Assembly: GCF_000826645.1 (NCBI RefSeq)
Contig: NZ_JXJP01000008.1
Location: 1 to 64,000, forward strand
Direction: 5' to 3'
Origin: Psychroserpens mesophilus
GTDB lineage: Bacteria; Bacteroidota; Bacteroidia; Flavobacteriales; Flavobacteriaceae
DNA length: 64,000 nt
Numbering within the stretch: the first letter of the stretch is position 1; each line of letters starts with the position of its first letter. This document shows, piece by piece, positions 44,856 to 54,890 of this stretch. Position numbers and translations under genes: made by a program. The notes under the pieces were generated by a model. The model saw nothing but the letters and a program-made list of their open reading frames with translations, was not told where the DNA came from and did not search any database.

Positions 44856-46787
44856 CTATGGCTTACTTCTTTCACTTGAGTTTTCACGATTAGGATTAAT
44901 GTTTAACCAAGCGTTGCGCAAACTAATTTGAGATTTTGTCGCATTCTTATTTTCAACAAGATCAGCTTTAGTTGTATAAGCTTGAGTCATTTTTGTATTT
45001 ATGATAACTTCTTCACCATTCCTATTTAAAACAAGTGAAATATCCTCTCCTAGTTTGGCACCATAAAGTTTTATTATGATGGCTCTGGCTGTATCGTAAG
45101 ACACATCTACACCATTTACAGACTTAATAATATCGTTTTCAAGAACACCATTTTCTACCCAGAAACTATTCTCACTGACGTTTGAAGAGAAAAACAAAAT
45201 ATCATTGTCTTTATCTGCCTCAAAAACAGAACCTTTTCCAGATTGAACAAATCCGGTTTCAACTTTAGATTCTTCAAAAGTTAATCCGACTTTTTCTAAA
45301 AAAGCACTGTAATCAATAGGAGTTCCATTCACAATATGTGTATTTAGAAACTCGCCAATGGAAGGATATGTCATTTCGGTAATTTCAGATATTAGTGAAT
45401 CGTCATCAAATGGTTTTTCAACGCCATATTTACTAGATAATTCTTTCATTAAACTCAACATACTTCTATTTCCATTACTCGCTTCTCGCAACAAAATATC
45501 CATACACATTCCTATTAAAGCGCCTTTTTGATACACATTAGAATAATTCTTCTGATATGGCGACTCTAAAACATGTTCGCTCATTTCAGTAAAACTCATG
45601 GTATCATCATAGTAAGTTATAGATCTTAAAATTTGAGAGTTTATCACTTTGTAATAATCTTCAGGAGTCAGCAAACCTTCATACACTTGAAAATGTTGGG
45701 CAAAATATTCGGTTACGCCTTCATACATCCATAAATGCTTTGAAAATGTCGGCTCATAATAATCAAAATAGTGAACATCCTCAGAGTGAACTGTGAGTGG
45801 TGTTACAATGTGGAAAAATTCATGTGAAATGATATCGATTATAGATTGCGCTATACGATCTGGAGTATATGTTTCCATCAAAACTGCCACTGTAGATGTA
45901 TGGTGTTCTAGTGCACCTATACCTTTTGGCTGACCTTGACTTCTATCTGTCAAATACAAATAAATATCATAACGTGAAGTTGTATTTATGTCACCCAAAT
46001 AAGTCTTTTGAGCCTCCATCATTTTAGCAACAACTTCTTTTAAGGTTGATGCCTTATGTTTTTTATTTGGCGAATATACACTGAGTACAATTTTAATATC
46101 ATCAACCATAAATTCTTCAACATCTAATTTCCCATACATCATTGGATTATCTGTGATATCAAAATATCGTGGTGCAAAATAACTTGTCGTAATTTTAGTA
46201 CCATCTGGACTTGATTTTATATTCGTGTTTTGAAGTGCAGATGTGCGTTCAAAAGTTGCAGGAGCAGTAACATCTAGTGTGTATTGTGCTTTTTTTAATG
46301 ATTCAAAATAACCTATAAATCCGTGTAAATTTAAAACATAATTCTCTGGAGAAATATTTGTTCCTCCTGGAGAAAATGGAATATCTTCTGCTAGTCCACC
46401 AGAAATTTCTAAATCGTATGTATCATTTACAAAATACTCCAATTTGTCTAATTGTGTTGCATTAACGATTTGCCAGGTATTGTCATCCAGTTTTGTAACT
46501 GTTAAATGGTTTCCATCATAATCTATAGCTTTAATATCCTCAATATATTTTCCAAAATTATCTACAGCATAACTTCCTTGTATTATTCTTGGCATTCTGT
46601 AAATAACCGTATCTTGAATAAAACGACCAGGATTAATCGTTACAGGAGCTTTATCGTCAATAATTTGTGTTAAGTCAATGGAAGTTGCAATCGGATGTGC
46701 AGTCGCTAAATCATTGTCAATGTCTTTTGGAGAACCACAGGCTAAGAGTATCACACTCAAAAGGATTGTGGATAGGGCGTATTTCAT
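44856..46787 (-). CDS. M61-family metallopeptidase with PDZ domain
   Basis: 643 residues from ATG 46787. Lipoprotein signal STILLSVILLACGSPKD; an N-terminal domain; a glycyl aminopeptidase-type catalytic domain with zinc site His322-Glu323-x2-His326 in SHEFFHIVTPL and downstream WMYEGVTEYFAQ providing the third ligand; and a PDZ domain near the C-terminus (about 510-610; GVLENDIIKSVNGVDVS). An exported peptidase; substrate unknown. A GTG 27 bases upstream is an unlikely start. Confidence 0.9.
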   Translation of the reverse strand: MKYALSTILLSVILLACGSPKDIDNDLATAHPIATSIDLTQIIDDKAPVTINPGRFIQDTVIYRMPRIIQGSYAVDNFGKYIEDIKAIDYDGNHLTVTKLDDNTWQIVNATQLDKLEYFVNDTYDLEISGGLAEDIPFSPGGTNISPENYVLNLHGFIGYFESLKKAQYTLDVTAPATFERTSALQNTNIKSSPDGTKITTSYFAPRYFDITDNPMMYGKLDVEEFMVDDIKIVLSVYSPNKKHKASTLKEVVAKMMEAQKTYLGDINTTSRYDIYLYLTDRSQGQPKGIGALEHHTSTVAVLMETYTPDRIAQSIIDIISHEFFHIVTPLTVHSEDVHYFDYYEPTFSKHLWMYEGVTEYFAQHFQVYEGLLTPEDYYKVINSQILRSITYYDDTMSFTEMSEHVLESPYQKNYSNVYQKGALIGMCMDILLREASNGNRSMLSLMKELSSKYGVEKPFDDDSLISEITEMTYPSIGEFLNTHIVNGTPIDYSAFLEKVGLTFEESKVETGFVQSGKGSVFEADKDNDILFFSSNVSENSFWVENGVLENDIIKSVNGVDVSYDTARAIIIKLYGAKLGEDISLVLNRNGEEVIINTKMTQAYTTKADLVENKNATKSQISLRNAWLNINPNRENSSERSKP

Positions 46788-46881
46788 AATAAATTTTTCT
46801 TTTTTTAGACGCACAAAATTACAATAGGTTACACTTAATTTAGCAAAGGTTTTGTTAAATTAGAAGTCGTATTTTAGCGTC

Positions 46882-47889
46882 ATGTCTAAACCTCTCATTA
46901 GTATTCTTACACCTTTCAAAAACACATCTGCATTCATACCAGAATGTATTTGTTCGATTATTCAGCAAACCTATGAGCATTGGGAATTATTGATTGTTGA
47001 CGATCACTCTTCAGATAATAGCTATGACATTGTAAACAAATTTGCTCAGGAAGACGCTCGTGTAAAATTATTTAAAAATTCAGGTTCAGGAATTATAGAC
47101 GCTTTGCGTATAGCTTTTGAAAAAAGTTCTGGGACATATATTACACGCATGGATAGTGATGATATTATGCGTCCTGAAAAATTAGATTTTATGTTGAATG
47201 ATCTTCAGAAATATGGTAGAAAACATATCGCTCTGGGTTTAGTAAAATACTTTAGCGATTCTGGCATTGGTGATGGTTATGCCAAGTACGAATCCTGGCT
47301 AAATAAACTTTCAACTGAAGGCGCAAACTATTCAGAAATTTATAAAGAATGTGTCATTCCTTCACCTTGCTGGATGGTACATCGAGAAGACTTGATAGCC
47401 TGTGAAGCATTTTATCCAAATCGTTATCCTGAAGATTACGACTTAACATTTCGGTTTTATAAAAATAACATCAGGTGTATTCCCAGCAGGAAGCTTTTGC
47501 ATTACTGGAGAGATTATAGTACAAGAGCATCACGAACAGATAGCAACTATGCTGAAAATCATTTTCTTGAGTTAAAATTACATTACTTTTTAGACCTAAA
47601 TCACGAGGCGTCGAGACCTCTTGTGATTTGGGGAGCTGGACAAAAAGGAAAAACTATTGCGAAGCTATTACAGAAAAACAAAATTAGTTTTATATGGATC
47701 TGCGACAATCCGAAAAAAATAGGCAAACATATTTATGATGTAGAACTGTATAATTTTGAACATTTAAAAGCACTTAAAAATCCGCAAAGTATCATAACAG
47801 TTGCCAATTCAAAAGAACAAAAAATCATCAAATCGTATTTTAAATCTATAGCGATGCAACCTATGGAAGACTACTTTTTCTTTTGTTAA
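46882..47889 (+). CDS. Family 2 glycosyltransferase with C-terminal Rossmann segment
   Basis: 335 residues. The GT-A domain has ISILTPFKNTSAFIPECICSI, WELLIVDDHSSDNSY and ITRMDSDDIMRPEK (the DxD site). A later PEDYDLTFRFY fits the catalytic-base region. From about residue 250 a second part begins LVIWGAGQKGKTIAKLLQKN, a dinucleotide-binding-like GxGxxG segment. Such two-part proteins occur in surface polysaccharide synthesis; donor and acceptor are unknown. A single gene, followed by the large secreted protein. Confidence 0.88.
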   Translation: MSKPLISILTPFKNTSAFIPECICSIIQQTYEHWELLIVDDHSSDNSYDIVNKFAQEDARVKLFKNSGSGIIDALRIAFEKSSGTYITRMDSDDIMRPEKLDFMLNDLQKYGRKHIALGLVKYFSDSGIGDGYAKYESWLNKLSTEGANYSEIYKECVIPSPCWMVHREDLIACEAFYPNRYPEDYDLTFRFYKNNIRCIPSRKLLHYWRDYSTRASRTDSNYAENHFLELKLHYFLDLNHEASRPLVIWGAGQKGKTIAKLLQKNKISFIWICDNPKKIGKHIYDVELYNFEHLKALKNPQSIITVANSKEQKIIKSYFKSIAMQPMEDYFFFC

Positions 47890-47956
47890 TTAAAGTAACA
47901 CTGAGATAACATGAATTCTTCAAAATATTAGTTATTTTGCCCGATATTTTCAAATA

Positions 47957-50900
47957 ATGTACAGATATTTTCCAATCTTATTAATTTTCTATTGTTTCTT
48001 GACTCTAAACGATTTGAATGCATCTAATGTTTCAATTTATAATACCTCAATATTCTGTCCAGCTCCAATTATGACAAGCTTTTCTCCATCATCTGGACCA
48101 GAAAACACATTGGTAACTATAACTGGAAATAATTTTAATGCGGTAACATCTGTAGATTTTGGTGGAATAAATACTTCTTTCAATATCATAAGTGACACGG
48201 AATTAGTAGTTGTAGTTCCTGCTGGATTAACAACGACTTCAACTATTACTATGACAAGTTCTGGTGGATGTACTGGAACATCTCCAACTATGTTTTCTTT
48301 AATTGAATCAGATTGTAACTCTACGAGTAATGATGACATCTATATGTCTGAAGTTTATGATTCTGATGGTGGAAGTTATGGTGTTATCGAACTTTACAAT
48401 CCAACGAATACTGTTATTGTCTTAGATGGTGTCTATCAAATTGACCGTTATGGTGATATTGGGAATGCTGCTCCAAGCTATTCTATTTTACTAACAGGTA
48501 CGATAAACCCATTAGATACATTTATTATAGAAATGGGTAGCACAGGAAACACTTGCAGCGGATTAGTTAGTGACTTGGATCAAGGTGCAGGAATCAATGC
48601 GAATGATGAAATAGTACTTCTTAAAAATTCTATTCAAATTGATGTTTTATATACTGATGTCAATATTGGTTACACTTACATAAGAAATTCTGATGCTGCT
48701 GCACCCTCAACCACATTCGATATTAATGAATGGACATTTTCCGATACTGAAGATTGTTCTGACTTAGGAATGCATACGGAAGACCCAGTTAACACACCAG
48801 TTATAACGCAACCTGATTCTCAAATAGTTTGCGAAAATACCAGCACAAACTTTACCGTTTCAGTTGATGTCGGAACGTATACGTATCAATGGAAAGTTTT
48901 AGATGCTTCAGGAAATTGGATCGATGTTGTTGATAATGCAAATTATTCTGGAACGACTACCAATACATTAATGGTTAATAATATACCTTTTAACTTTGAC
49001 GGAAATCAATATTATTGTGAAATTACTTCCACCTCGTGCGATTTATTAAGTATTGCAGTCCAGTTGGAAGTTCTTAATCCGGAAGTCGATACCATTGCGA
49101 ATCAAACCGTTTGCACAGATTATACCTTACCTGTGTTGACTAACGGAAATTATTTCTCTGCTTCTGGTGGCACTGGAACACCGTTTAATGCTGGTGATAT
49201 CATTTCAACCTCGCAAACCATTTTCATTTATAATGAAATCGGAACTGCGCCTGATATCTGTTCTAACGAGAGTAGTTTTACGGTTACAGTTTCAGGAACT
49301 CCTTTGGTCGATACGATTGCGAATCAAACGGTTTGTACAGATTTCACCTTACCTGTGTTGACTAACGGGAACTATTTCTCTGCTTCTGGTGGAACTGGAA
49401 CATTGTTTAATGCTGGTGATATCATTTCAACGTCGCAAACGATTTACATTTACAATGAAGTCGGAACTGTGCCTGATACCTGTTCTAACGAATCTAGTTT
49501 TACGATTACAGTTTCCGGAACACCTTTGGTCGATACGATTGCGAATCAAACGGTTTGTACAGATTTCACCTTACCTGTGTTGACTAACGGAAATTATTTC
49601 TCTGCTTCTGGTGGCACTGGAACAATGTTTAATGCTGGTGATATCATTTCAACCTCGCAAACGATTTTCATTTATAATGAAGTCGGAACTGCGCCTGATA
49701 CCTGTTCTAACGAGAGTAGTTTTACGGTTACTGTTTTAGGAACTCCTTTAGTCGATACCATTGCGAATCAAACGGTTTGCACAGATTACACCTTACCTGT
49801 TTTAACCAATGGGAACTATTTCTCTGCTTCTGGTGGCACTGGAACAACGTTTAATGCTGGTGATGTCATTTCAACAACACAAACGATTTACATTTATAAT
49901 GAAGTCGGAACTGCGCCTGATACCTGTTCTAACGAATCTAGTTTTACAGTGACAGTTTCAGGAACTCCTTTAGTCGATACCATTGCGAATCAAACGGTTT
50001 GTACAGATTATACCTTACCTGCTTTAACCAATGGGAATTATTTCTCTGCTTCTGGTGGCACTGGAACAACGTTTAATGCTGGTGATGTCATTTCAACCTC
50101 GCAAACCATTTTCATTTACAATGAAGTCGGAACGGCTCCTGATATCTGTTCTAACGAATCTAGTTTTACAGTTACTATTTCAGGAACACCTTTAGTCGAT
50201 ACCATGGCGAATCAAACGGTTTGCACAGATTATACCTTACCTGTGTTGACTAACGGGAACTATTTCTCTGCTTCTGGTGGCACTGGTACAATGTATAATG
50301 CTGGTGATGTCATTTCGACAACTCAAACCATTTTCATTTATAATGAAGTCGGAACGGCTCCTGATATCTGCTCTAACGAATCTAGTTTTTCAATTACAGT
50401 CTTCGGAACACCTTTGGTCGATACGATTGCGAATCAAACGGTTTGTACAGATTTCACCTTACCTGTGTTGACTAACGGAAATTATTTCTCTGCTTCTGGT
50501 GGCACTGGAACGACTTTTAATGCTGGTGATGTCATTTCAACATCGCAAACCATTTTCATTTATAATGAAGTCGGAACTGCGCCTGATATCTGTTCTAACG
50601 AATCTAGTTTTACAGTGACAGTTTCAGGAACACCTTTGGTCGATACCATTGCGAATCAAACCGTTTGCACAGATTATACCTTACCTGTGTTGACAAACGG
50701 AAACTATTTCTCTGCCTCTGGTGGCAATGGAACAACGTTTAATGCTGGTGATGTCATTTCAACCTCGCAAACCATTTTCATTTATAATGAAATCGGAACT
50801 GCGCCTGATATCTGTTCTAACGAATCTAGTTTTACAGTGACTGTTTCAGGAACTCCTTTAGTCGATACCATTGCAAATCAAACGGTTTGCACAGATTATA

Positions 50901-51550
50901 CCTTACCTGCTTTAACCAATGGGAACTATTTTTCTGCTTCTGGTGGCACTGGCACAATGTTTAATGCTGGTGATGTCATTTCGACAACACAAACCATTTT
51001 CATTTATAATGAAATCGGAACTGCGCCTGATATCTGTTCTAACGAATCTAGTTTTACAGTGACAGTGGGTTCATCGGTTGATTTCAATCTTTCCGAATCA
51101 AACATTGATGTCATCAATGGAAGCTTAACAATCAATATGGACGATCCATCGCTTAGCTTTGAGTATTCATTAAATGGTGTAGAATTTCAAACCAGCAATA
51201 CATTTACAAATTTACCTAATGGATCTTACACCTTGTTCGTTAGAGAAGTTAATGGTTGTCTTATAAAATCAATTACTTTTGAAATCACCTTAGATTTATA
51301 TATTCCAAATTTTCTAACACCAAATGGCGATGGTTTTCATGATACCTGGAAAATCACTGATAGGAATAACATCGTTATTGACGTGTATATTTTTGATCGC
51401 TACGGAAAACTTCTAAAACATATTATTGGTACTGAAGCTTCATGGAATGGGACTTATAATGGAAAAACTCTTGAAACCAATGACTATTGGTACATTATTA
51501 ATTTAAGAACTGGACAAGCAATAAATGGTCACTTTACTTTAAAGCGATAG
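47957..51550 (+). CDS. Type IX-secreted surface protein with nine 74-residue repeats
   Basis: 1197 residues. In order: signal peptide (RYFPILLIFYCFLTLNDLNA); IPT/TIG domain (about 35-115; ITSFSP-like MTSFSPSSGPENTLVTITG); lamin-tail-like domain (about 120-275; DDIYMSEVYDSDGGSYGVIE); an Ig-like domain (about 285-372); nine tandem 74-residue repeats (377-1042); a SprB-like segment (LNGVEFQTSNTFTNLPNGSYTL); and the gliding-type C-terminal sorting domain (about 1115-1197; IPNFLTPNGDGFHDTW, VYIFDRYGKLL). The last marks type B substrates of the type IX system, usually anchored outside through a PorP-like partner. No enzyme domain is seen; adhesion or gliding is the likely role. Confidence 0.9.
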   Translation: MYRYFPILLIFYCFLTLNDLNASNVSIYNTSIFCPAPIMTSFSPSSGPENTLVTITGNNFNAVTSVDFGGINTSFNIISDTELVVVVPAGLTTTSTITMTSSGGCTGTSPTMFSLIESDCNSTSNDDIYMSEVYDSDGGSYGVIELYNPTNTVIVLDGVYQIDRYGDIGNAAPSYSILLTGTINPLDTFIIEMGSTGNTCSGLVSDLDQGAGINANDEIVLLKNSIQIDVLYTDVNIGYTYIRNSDAAAPSTTFDINEWTFSDTEDCSDLGMHTEDPVNTPVITQPDSQIVCENTSTNFTVSVDVGTYTYQWKVLDASGNWIDVVDNANYSGTTTNTLMVNNIPFNFDGNQYYCEITSTSCDLLSIAVQLEVLNPEVDTIANQTVCTDYTLPVLTNGNYFSASGGTGTPFNAGDIISTSQTIFIYNEIGTAPDICSNESSFTVTVSGTPLVDTIANQTVCTDFTLPVLTNGNYFSASGGTGTLFNAGDIISTSQTIYIYNEVGTVPDTCSNESSFTITVSGTPLVDTIANQTVCTDFTLPVLTNGNYFSASGGTGTMFNAGDIISTSQTIFIYNEVGTAPDTCSNESSFTVTVLGTPLVDTIANQTVCTDYTLPVLTNGNYFSASGGTGTTFNAGDVISTTQTIYIYNEVGTAPDTCSNESSFTVTVSGTPLVDTIANQTVCTDYTLPALTNGNYFSASGGTGTTFNAGDVISTSQTIFIYNEVGTAPDICSNESSFTVTISGTPLVDTMANQTVCTDYTLPVLTNGNYFSASGGTGTMYNAGDVISTTQTIFIYNEVGTAPDICSNESSFSITVFGTPLVDTIANQTVCTDFTLPVLTNGNYFSASGGTGTTFNAGDVISTSQTIFIYNEVGTAPDICSNESSFTVTVSGTPLVDTIANQTVCTDYTLPVLTNGNYFSASGGNGTTFNAGDVISTSQTIFIYNEIGTAPDICSNESSFTVTVSGTPLVDTIANQTVCTDYTLPALTNGNYFSASGGTGTMFNAGDVISTTQTIFIYNEIGTAPDICSNESSFTVTVGSSVDFNLSESNIDVINGSLTINMDDPSLSFEYSLNGVEFQTSNTFTNLPNGSYTLFVREVNGCLIKSITFEITLDLYIPNFLTPNGDGFHDTWKITDRNNIVIDVYIFDRYGKLLKHIIGTEASWNGTYNGKTLETNDYWYIINLRTGQAINGHFTLKR
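49085..51082 (+). repeat. Nine tandem 222-bp in-frame repeats
   Basis: Units of exactly 222 bases start at 49085, 49307, 49529 and so on. Each encodes VDTIANQTVCTDYTLP, LTNGNYFSASGGTGT, FNAGDVIST.QTIFIYNE and DICSNESSFTVTVSGTPL. Differences are few and mostly silent, with mixed patterns between copies, as expected from unequal crossing-over or gene conversion. The final unit is less clear at its 3' end. Confidence 0.95.
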
Positions 51551-51586
51551 TTACTTTTACATTTAAGTTTTGTGTAACTTTGTGAA

Positions 51587-53593
51587 ATGCGTTTCAAAGT
51601 ACAATCCGAATTCAAACCTACAGGTGATCAACCTCAAGCCATTCAGCAATTAGTTGATGGTATAAATTCTAATGAAAAATATCAGACTCTACTTGGAGTC
51701 ACTGGTTCTGGTAAAACATTTACGGTTGCTAATGTGATTGAAGAGGTTCAAAAGCCGACTTTAGTTTTAGCACATAATAAAACACTGGCTGCTCAATTGT
51801 ACTCTGAGTTTAAGCAGTTTTTTCCAGAAAATGCTGTTGAGTATTTTGTATCGTATTATGACTACTATCAACCTGAAGCTTACATTCCAGTTTCTGGTGT
51901 TTACATTGAAAAGGATTTATCCATAAACGAAGAAATTGAGAAAATGCGATTGAGTACAACCTCTTCCCTTTTGTCTGGACGTCGTGATGTCATTGTGGTG
52001 GCTTCAGTATCGTGTTTATATGGTATTGGAAATCCTGTAGAATTTCAAAAGAATGTAATTTCCTTAGAAATTAATCAGGAAATTTCAAGAACCGAATTAT
52101 TACATCGCTTGGTACAAAGTTTATATTCGAGAACTGAAGCCGATTTTAATCATGGAAACTTCAGAATAAAAGGCGATACCGTTGATGTATTTCCAAGTTA
52201 TGCTGATGACGCCTTTCGGATTCACTTTTTTGGTGATGAAATTGAAGATATCGAGCAGTTCAATATTCAAACCAATGAAGTTATTGAACATTATGACCGA
52301 TTGAATATTTATCCTGCAAACATGTTCGTTACTTCTCCTGATGTGCTTCAAGGTGCTATTCGGGAAATTCAAGATGATCTGGTAAAACAACACGATTATT
52401 TCAAAGACATCGGTAAACATTTAGAAGCCAAACGTTTAAAAGAACGCACCGAATTTGATTTGGAAATGATTCGAGAATTGGGCTATTGCTCAGGAATTGA
52501 AAACTATTCCAGATATTTAGATGGACGACAACCTGGTACACGACCATTCTGTTTGCTTGATTATTTTCCAGACGATTATTTGATGGTTGTTGATGAGAGT
52601 CACGTGACCATTTCACAAGTTCACGCGATGTATGGTGGTGATAGAAGTCGTAAAGAAAATCTTGTGGAATACGGATTTAGATTACCTGCTGCTATGGACA
52701 ACAGACCATTAAAGTTTGAAGAATTTGAGGCGCTGCAGAATCAGGTGATTTATGTGAGTGCAACACCAGCCGATTACGAACTACAAAAAACAGATGGTGT
52801 GTATGTTGAGCAAGTGATTAGACCAACCGGTTTATTAGATCCTGTTATTGAAGTGCGTCCGAGTTTGAATCAGATTGATGATTTAATTGAAGAAATACAA
52901 GTACGAGTTGAAAAAGATGAACGCACCTTGGTTACAACATTGACCAAACGTATGGCTGAAGAACTGACTAAATATTTAGATCGTATCCAAATCCGTTGTC
53001 GCTATATTCACAGTGATGTGGACACGCTTGAACGTGTTGAAATCATGCAGGATTTGCGAAAAGGTTTATTTGATGTTTTGGTTGGTGTTAACTTACTTCG
53101 TGAAGGTTTAGATTTACCTGAAGTCTCTTTAGTTGCTATCATTGATGCTGACAAGGAAGGCTTTTTACGATCAACGCGATCTCTAACACAAACTGTTGGT
53201 AGAGCTGCACGACACCTTAATGGAAAAGCCATTATGTATGCTGATAAAATTACGAAAAGCATGCAAAAAACGATTGATGAAACAGAATACAGACGTGAAA
53301 AACAAATTGCGTATAACACCAAGCACAATTTAGTTCCAAGAGCACTAAATAAGAGTTTGGACAATGCATTGACCAAAAATTCAGTAAGTACATATAGTTA
53401 TGAATTAGAAGCTGCAAAAGCTGCAGAGCCAGAAAGTGAGTATCTCACTAAAGCTCAATTGGAAAAGAAAATTCGTGAAAAACGAAAACTCATGGAGCAG
53501 GCTGCTAAGGCCCTAGACTTTATTATTGCAGCTCAACTTCGGGATGAAATTAAGAGCTATCAAAACAAATTAGAAAAAGTAAATCGGTCTTAA
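51587..53593 (+). CDS. uvrB: Excinuclease ABC subunit B
   Basis: Damage-verifying helicase-like subunit of nucleotide excision repair. 668 residues: Walker A LLGVTGSGKTFTVAN, the beta-hairpin YYDYYQPEAYIP, DESHVTISQVHAMYGGDR, helicase motifs VGVNLLREGLDLPEVSLV and RSLTQTVGRAARH, and the C-terminal UVR motif (KKIREKRKLMEQAAKALDFI). Length is normal. TAACTTTG (51575-51582) sits only a few bases before the ATG, so if it is the -7 element the mRNA would be almost leaderless. Confidence 0.98.
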   Translation: MRFKVQSEFKPTGDQPQAIQQLVDGINSNEKYQTLLGVTGSGKTFTVANVIEEVQKPTLVLAHNKTLAAQLYSEFKQFFPENAVEYFVSYYDYYQPEAYIPVSGVYIEKDLSINEEIEKMRLSTTSSLLSGRRDVIVVASVSCLYGIGNPVEFQKNVISLEINQEISRTELLHRLVQSLYSRTEADFNHGNFRIKGDTVDVFPSYADDAFRIHFFGDEIEDIEQFNIQTNEVIEHYDRLNIYPANMFVTSPDVLQGAIREIQDDLVKQHDYFKDIGKHLEAKRLKERTEFDLEMIRELGYCSGIENYSRYLDGRQPGTRPFCLLDYFPDDYLMVVDESHVTISQVHAMYGGDRSRKENLVEYGFRLPAAMDNRPLKFEEFEALQNQVIYVSATPADYELQKTDGVYVEQVIRPTGLLDPVIEVRPSLNQIDDLIEEIQVRVEKDERTLVTTLTKRMAEELTKYLDRIQIRCRYIHSDVDTLERVEIMQDLRKGLFDVLVGVNLLREGLDLPEVSLVAIIDADKEGFLRSTRSLTQTVGRAARHLNGKAIMYADKITKSMQKTIDETEYRREKQIAYNTKHNLVPRALNKSLDNALTKNSVSTYSYELEAAKAAEPESEYLTKAQLEKKIREKRKLMEQAAKALDFIIAAQLRDEIKSYQNKLEKVNRS

Positions 53594-53594
53594 A

Positions 53595-54032
53595 ATGAAA
53601 GTCAGTGAACCTGTTATTAAGGTGAAACAAAATTTTCATCAGCCAGTTGAAACTGTTTGGAAAGCCATAACAGAAATCAAAGAAATGCGACAATGGTTTT
53701 TTGAAAACATTCCAGCTTTTGAACCATCTGTCGGATTTAAAACTCAATTCACTGTCACTTCTGAAAACAGACAATTTCCGCATCTATGGGAAATAACAGA
53801 AGTTATTCCTCTTCAAAAAATTGTTTATAATTGGAGATATGAAGGTTACGAAGGTAATTCGTTTGTAACTTTTCAATTATCTGAAATTAACAGTCAACTT
53901 ACAGAACTCACTTTAACAACTAAAGTTACCGAAGACTTTCCTGATGACATTCCAGAATTTAAAAAAGAAAGTTGTGTTACAGGCTGGAACTATTTTATAA
54001 AAGAAAGACTGTTAGAGCATCTTAAAGAATAA
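53595..54032 (+). CDS. AHSA1/SRPBCC-domain protein
   Basis: 145 residues with the Aha1-type START fold: VIKVKQNFHQPVETVWKAITEIKEMRQWFF, cited as a landmark, and a C-terminal helix GWNYFIKERLLEHLKE. Family members bind hydrophobic ligands or act in stress; no specific role can be assigned. Starts one base after the uvrB stop, so probably co-transcribed. Confidence 0.8.
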   Translation: MKVSEPVIKVKQNFHQPVETVWKAITEIKEMRQWFFENIPAFEPSVGFKTQFTVTSENRQFPHLWEITEVIPLQKIVYNWRYEGYEGNSFVTFQLSEINSQLTELTLTTKVTEDFPDDIPEFKKESCVTGWNYFIKERLLEHLKE

Positions 54033-54072
54033 TAAGACAAAATTATATGTAATATTATAAATTATAGGTTGT

Positions 54073-54153
54073 GTCATTCCGAACAAGATACGAGGAGGAA
54101 TCTCATTATTATAAGATTACTCGTCACTCATTATTCGCTCTGTCGAAATGACA
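54073..54153. repeat. Short interspersed repeat with imperfect terminal inverted ends
   Basis: The left end reads TGTCATTCCGAAC... with GAGGAGGAATCTCA; the right end, read on the minus strand, is TGTCATTTCGACAGAGCGAA with an AATCT-type motif further in. TGTCATT-CGA...GGAATCTCA elements of this type are common between genes in Flavobacteriaceae. A second, decayed copy flanks the terminator at 56.0 kb. No coding capacity. Confidence 0.7.
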
Positions 54154-54180
54154 AAGACGTTTTAGATCTCTGATTGTATA

Positions 54181-54582
54181 TCAATTATATTGTACTTTGA
54201 AAATATCAATTAAGAAATCTGGTGGTACAACTTTATTAGGAAAACTTTCCATCAAATCAAGAACTCTATTTATAGATTCATGACTCAAACCCATTCGGAG
54301 TCCGAAATTATGTAGCTTCACCAATTCCTTAGAACTGATTTCGTGATCAAGATTCATTAATAAGACTAGTCTGTGAAATTGAACAATGCGCTCACTATGC
54401 GATTTTAGGTGTACATAGGTCACAGGATGCTCAATGAGATAATCAAAATCTTCTTTTGAAATATCCAATTGCTTGGCTACACCAAAAAGGAATCTATATT
54501 CAATGGACTTTATATTTTCATTTGTCTGTGCGAAAGCAATCATTTCTGAAAGCAAGCTCAATTTTTCAACGCGATTTATCAT
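54181..54582 (-). CDS. Small helical protein, possibly TerB-like
   Basis: 133 residues, almost wholly helical, no signal or membrane segment. The pattern of short helices (LSLLSEMIAFAQTNENIKSIEYRFLFGVAKQL; MNLDHEISSKELVKLHNFGLRMGL) recalls the TerB/TerB-like fold, which has two acidic metal-binding positions, but the match is weak. Function unknown. Transcribed away from a repeat-rich intergenic region. Confidence 0.55.
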   Translation of the reverse strand: MINRVEKLSLLSEMIAFAQTNENIKSIEYRFLFGVAKQLDISKEDFDYLIEHPVTYVHLKSHSERIVQFHRLVLLMNLDHEISSKELVKLHNFGLRMGLSHESINRVLDLMESFPNKVVPPDFLIDIFKVQYN

Positions 54583-54890
54583 GACGAGGGATTATGATTT
54601 TTACTTTTTTAAAGTTAATAAGTTTAATTTGCCGTAAACCTTGATAAATTGTAGCTTATCGAAAAATATAATGCCTTTCATCGGTTTTTTCCTACTTTCA
54701 TATAAAAACCATATTCAATACATTGATTATTAAAGGTTTACAAAAAACATGCATTTCATCGATTTTTGAATCGTTAAAAATTATTATCGATGAAATACAC
54801 ATTAAATAATTATTAAATTTTGTGTACATTCGTTTTAATCAATTCTTAGATGAAAAATATAAGGTAAAATTTAAACACCAAACAGATACT
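54583..54890. other. 308-base divergent intergenic region with repeated ATTTCATCGAT boxes
   Basis: No gene seen. It holds ATGCCTTTCATCGGTTTTTT (54671-54690) and a near copy, ATGCATTTCATCGATTTTTG (54749-54768). The second forms a perfect 11-bp inverted repeat, ATTTCATCGAT (54753-54763) / ATCGATGAAAT (54786-54796). GTAAACCTT (54634-54642) is inverted as AAGGTTTAC (54733-54741). These look like regulator-binding boxes or RNA structure; nothing identifies the factor. Confidence 0.5.

Noticed and set aside
49167-50471. Several 64-codon plus-strand frames within the repeat array
   Set aside because: They are the same shifted-frame shadow recurring once per repeat unit.
49085-51082. Tandem repeat array considered as CRISPR or satellite DNA
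   Set aside because: Units are 222 bases, directly joined, in frame and coding; there are no short repeats with unique spacers.
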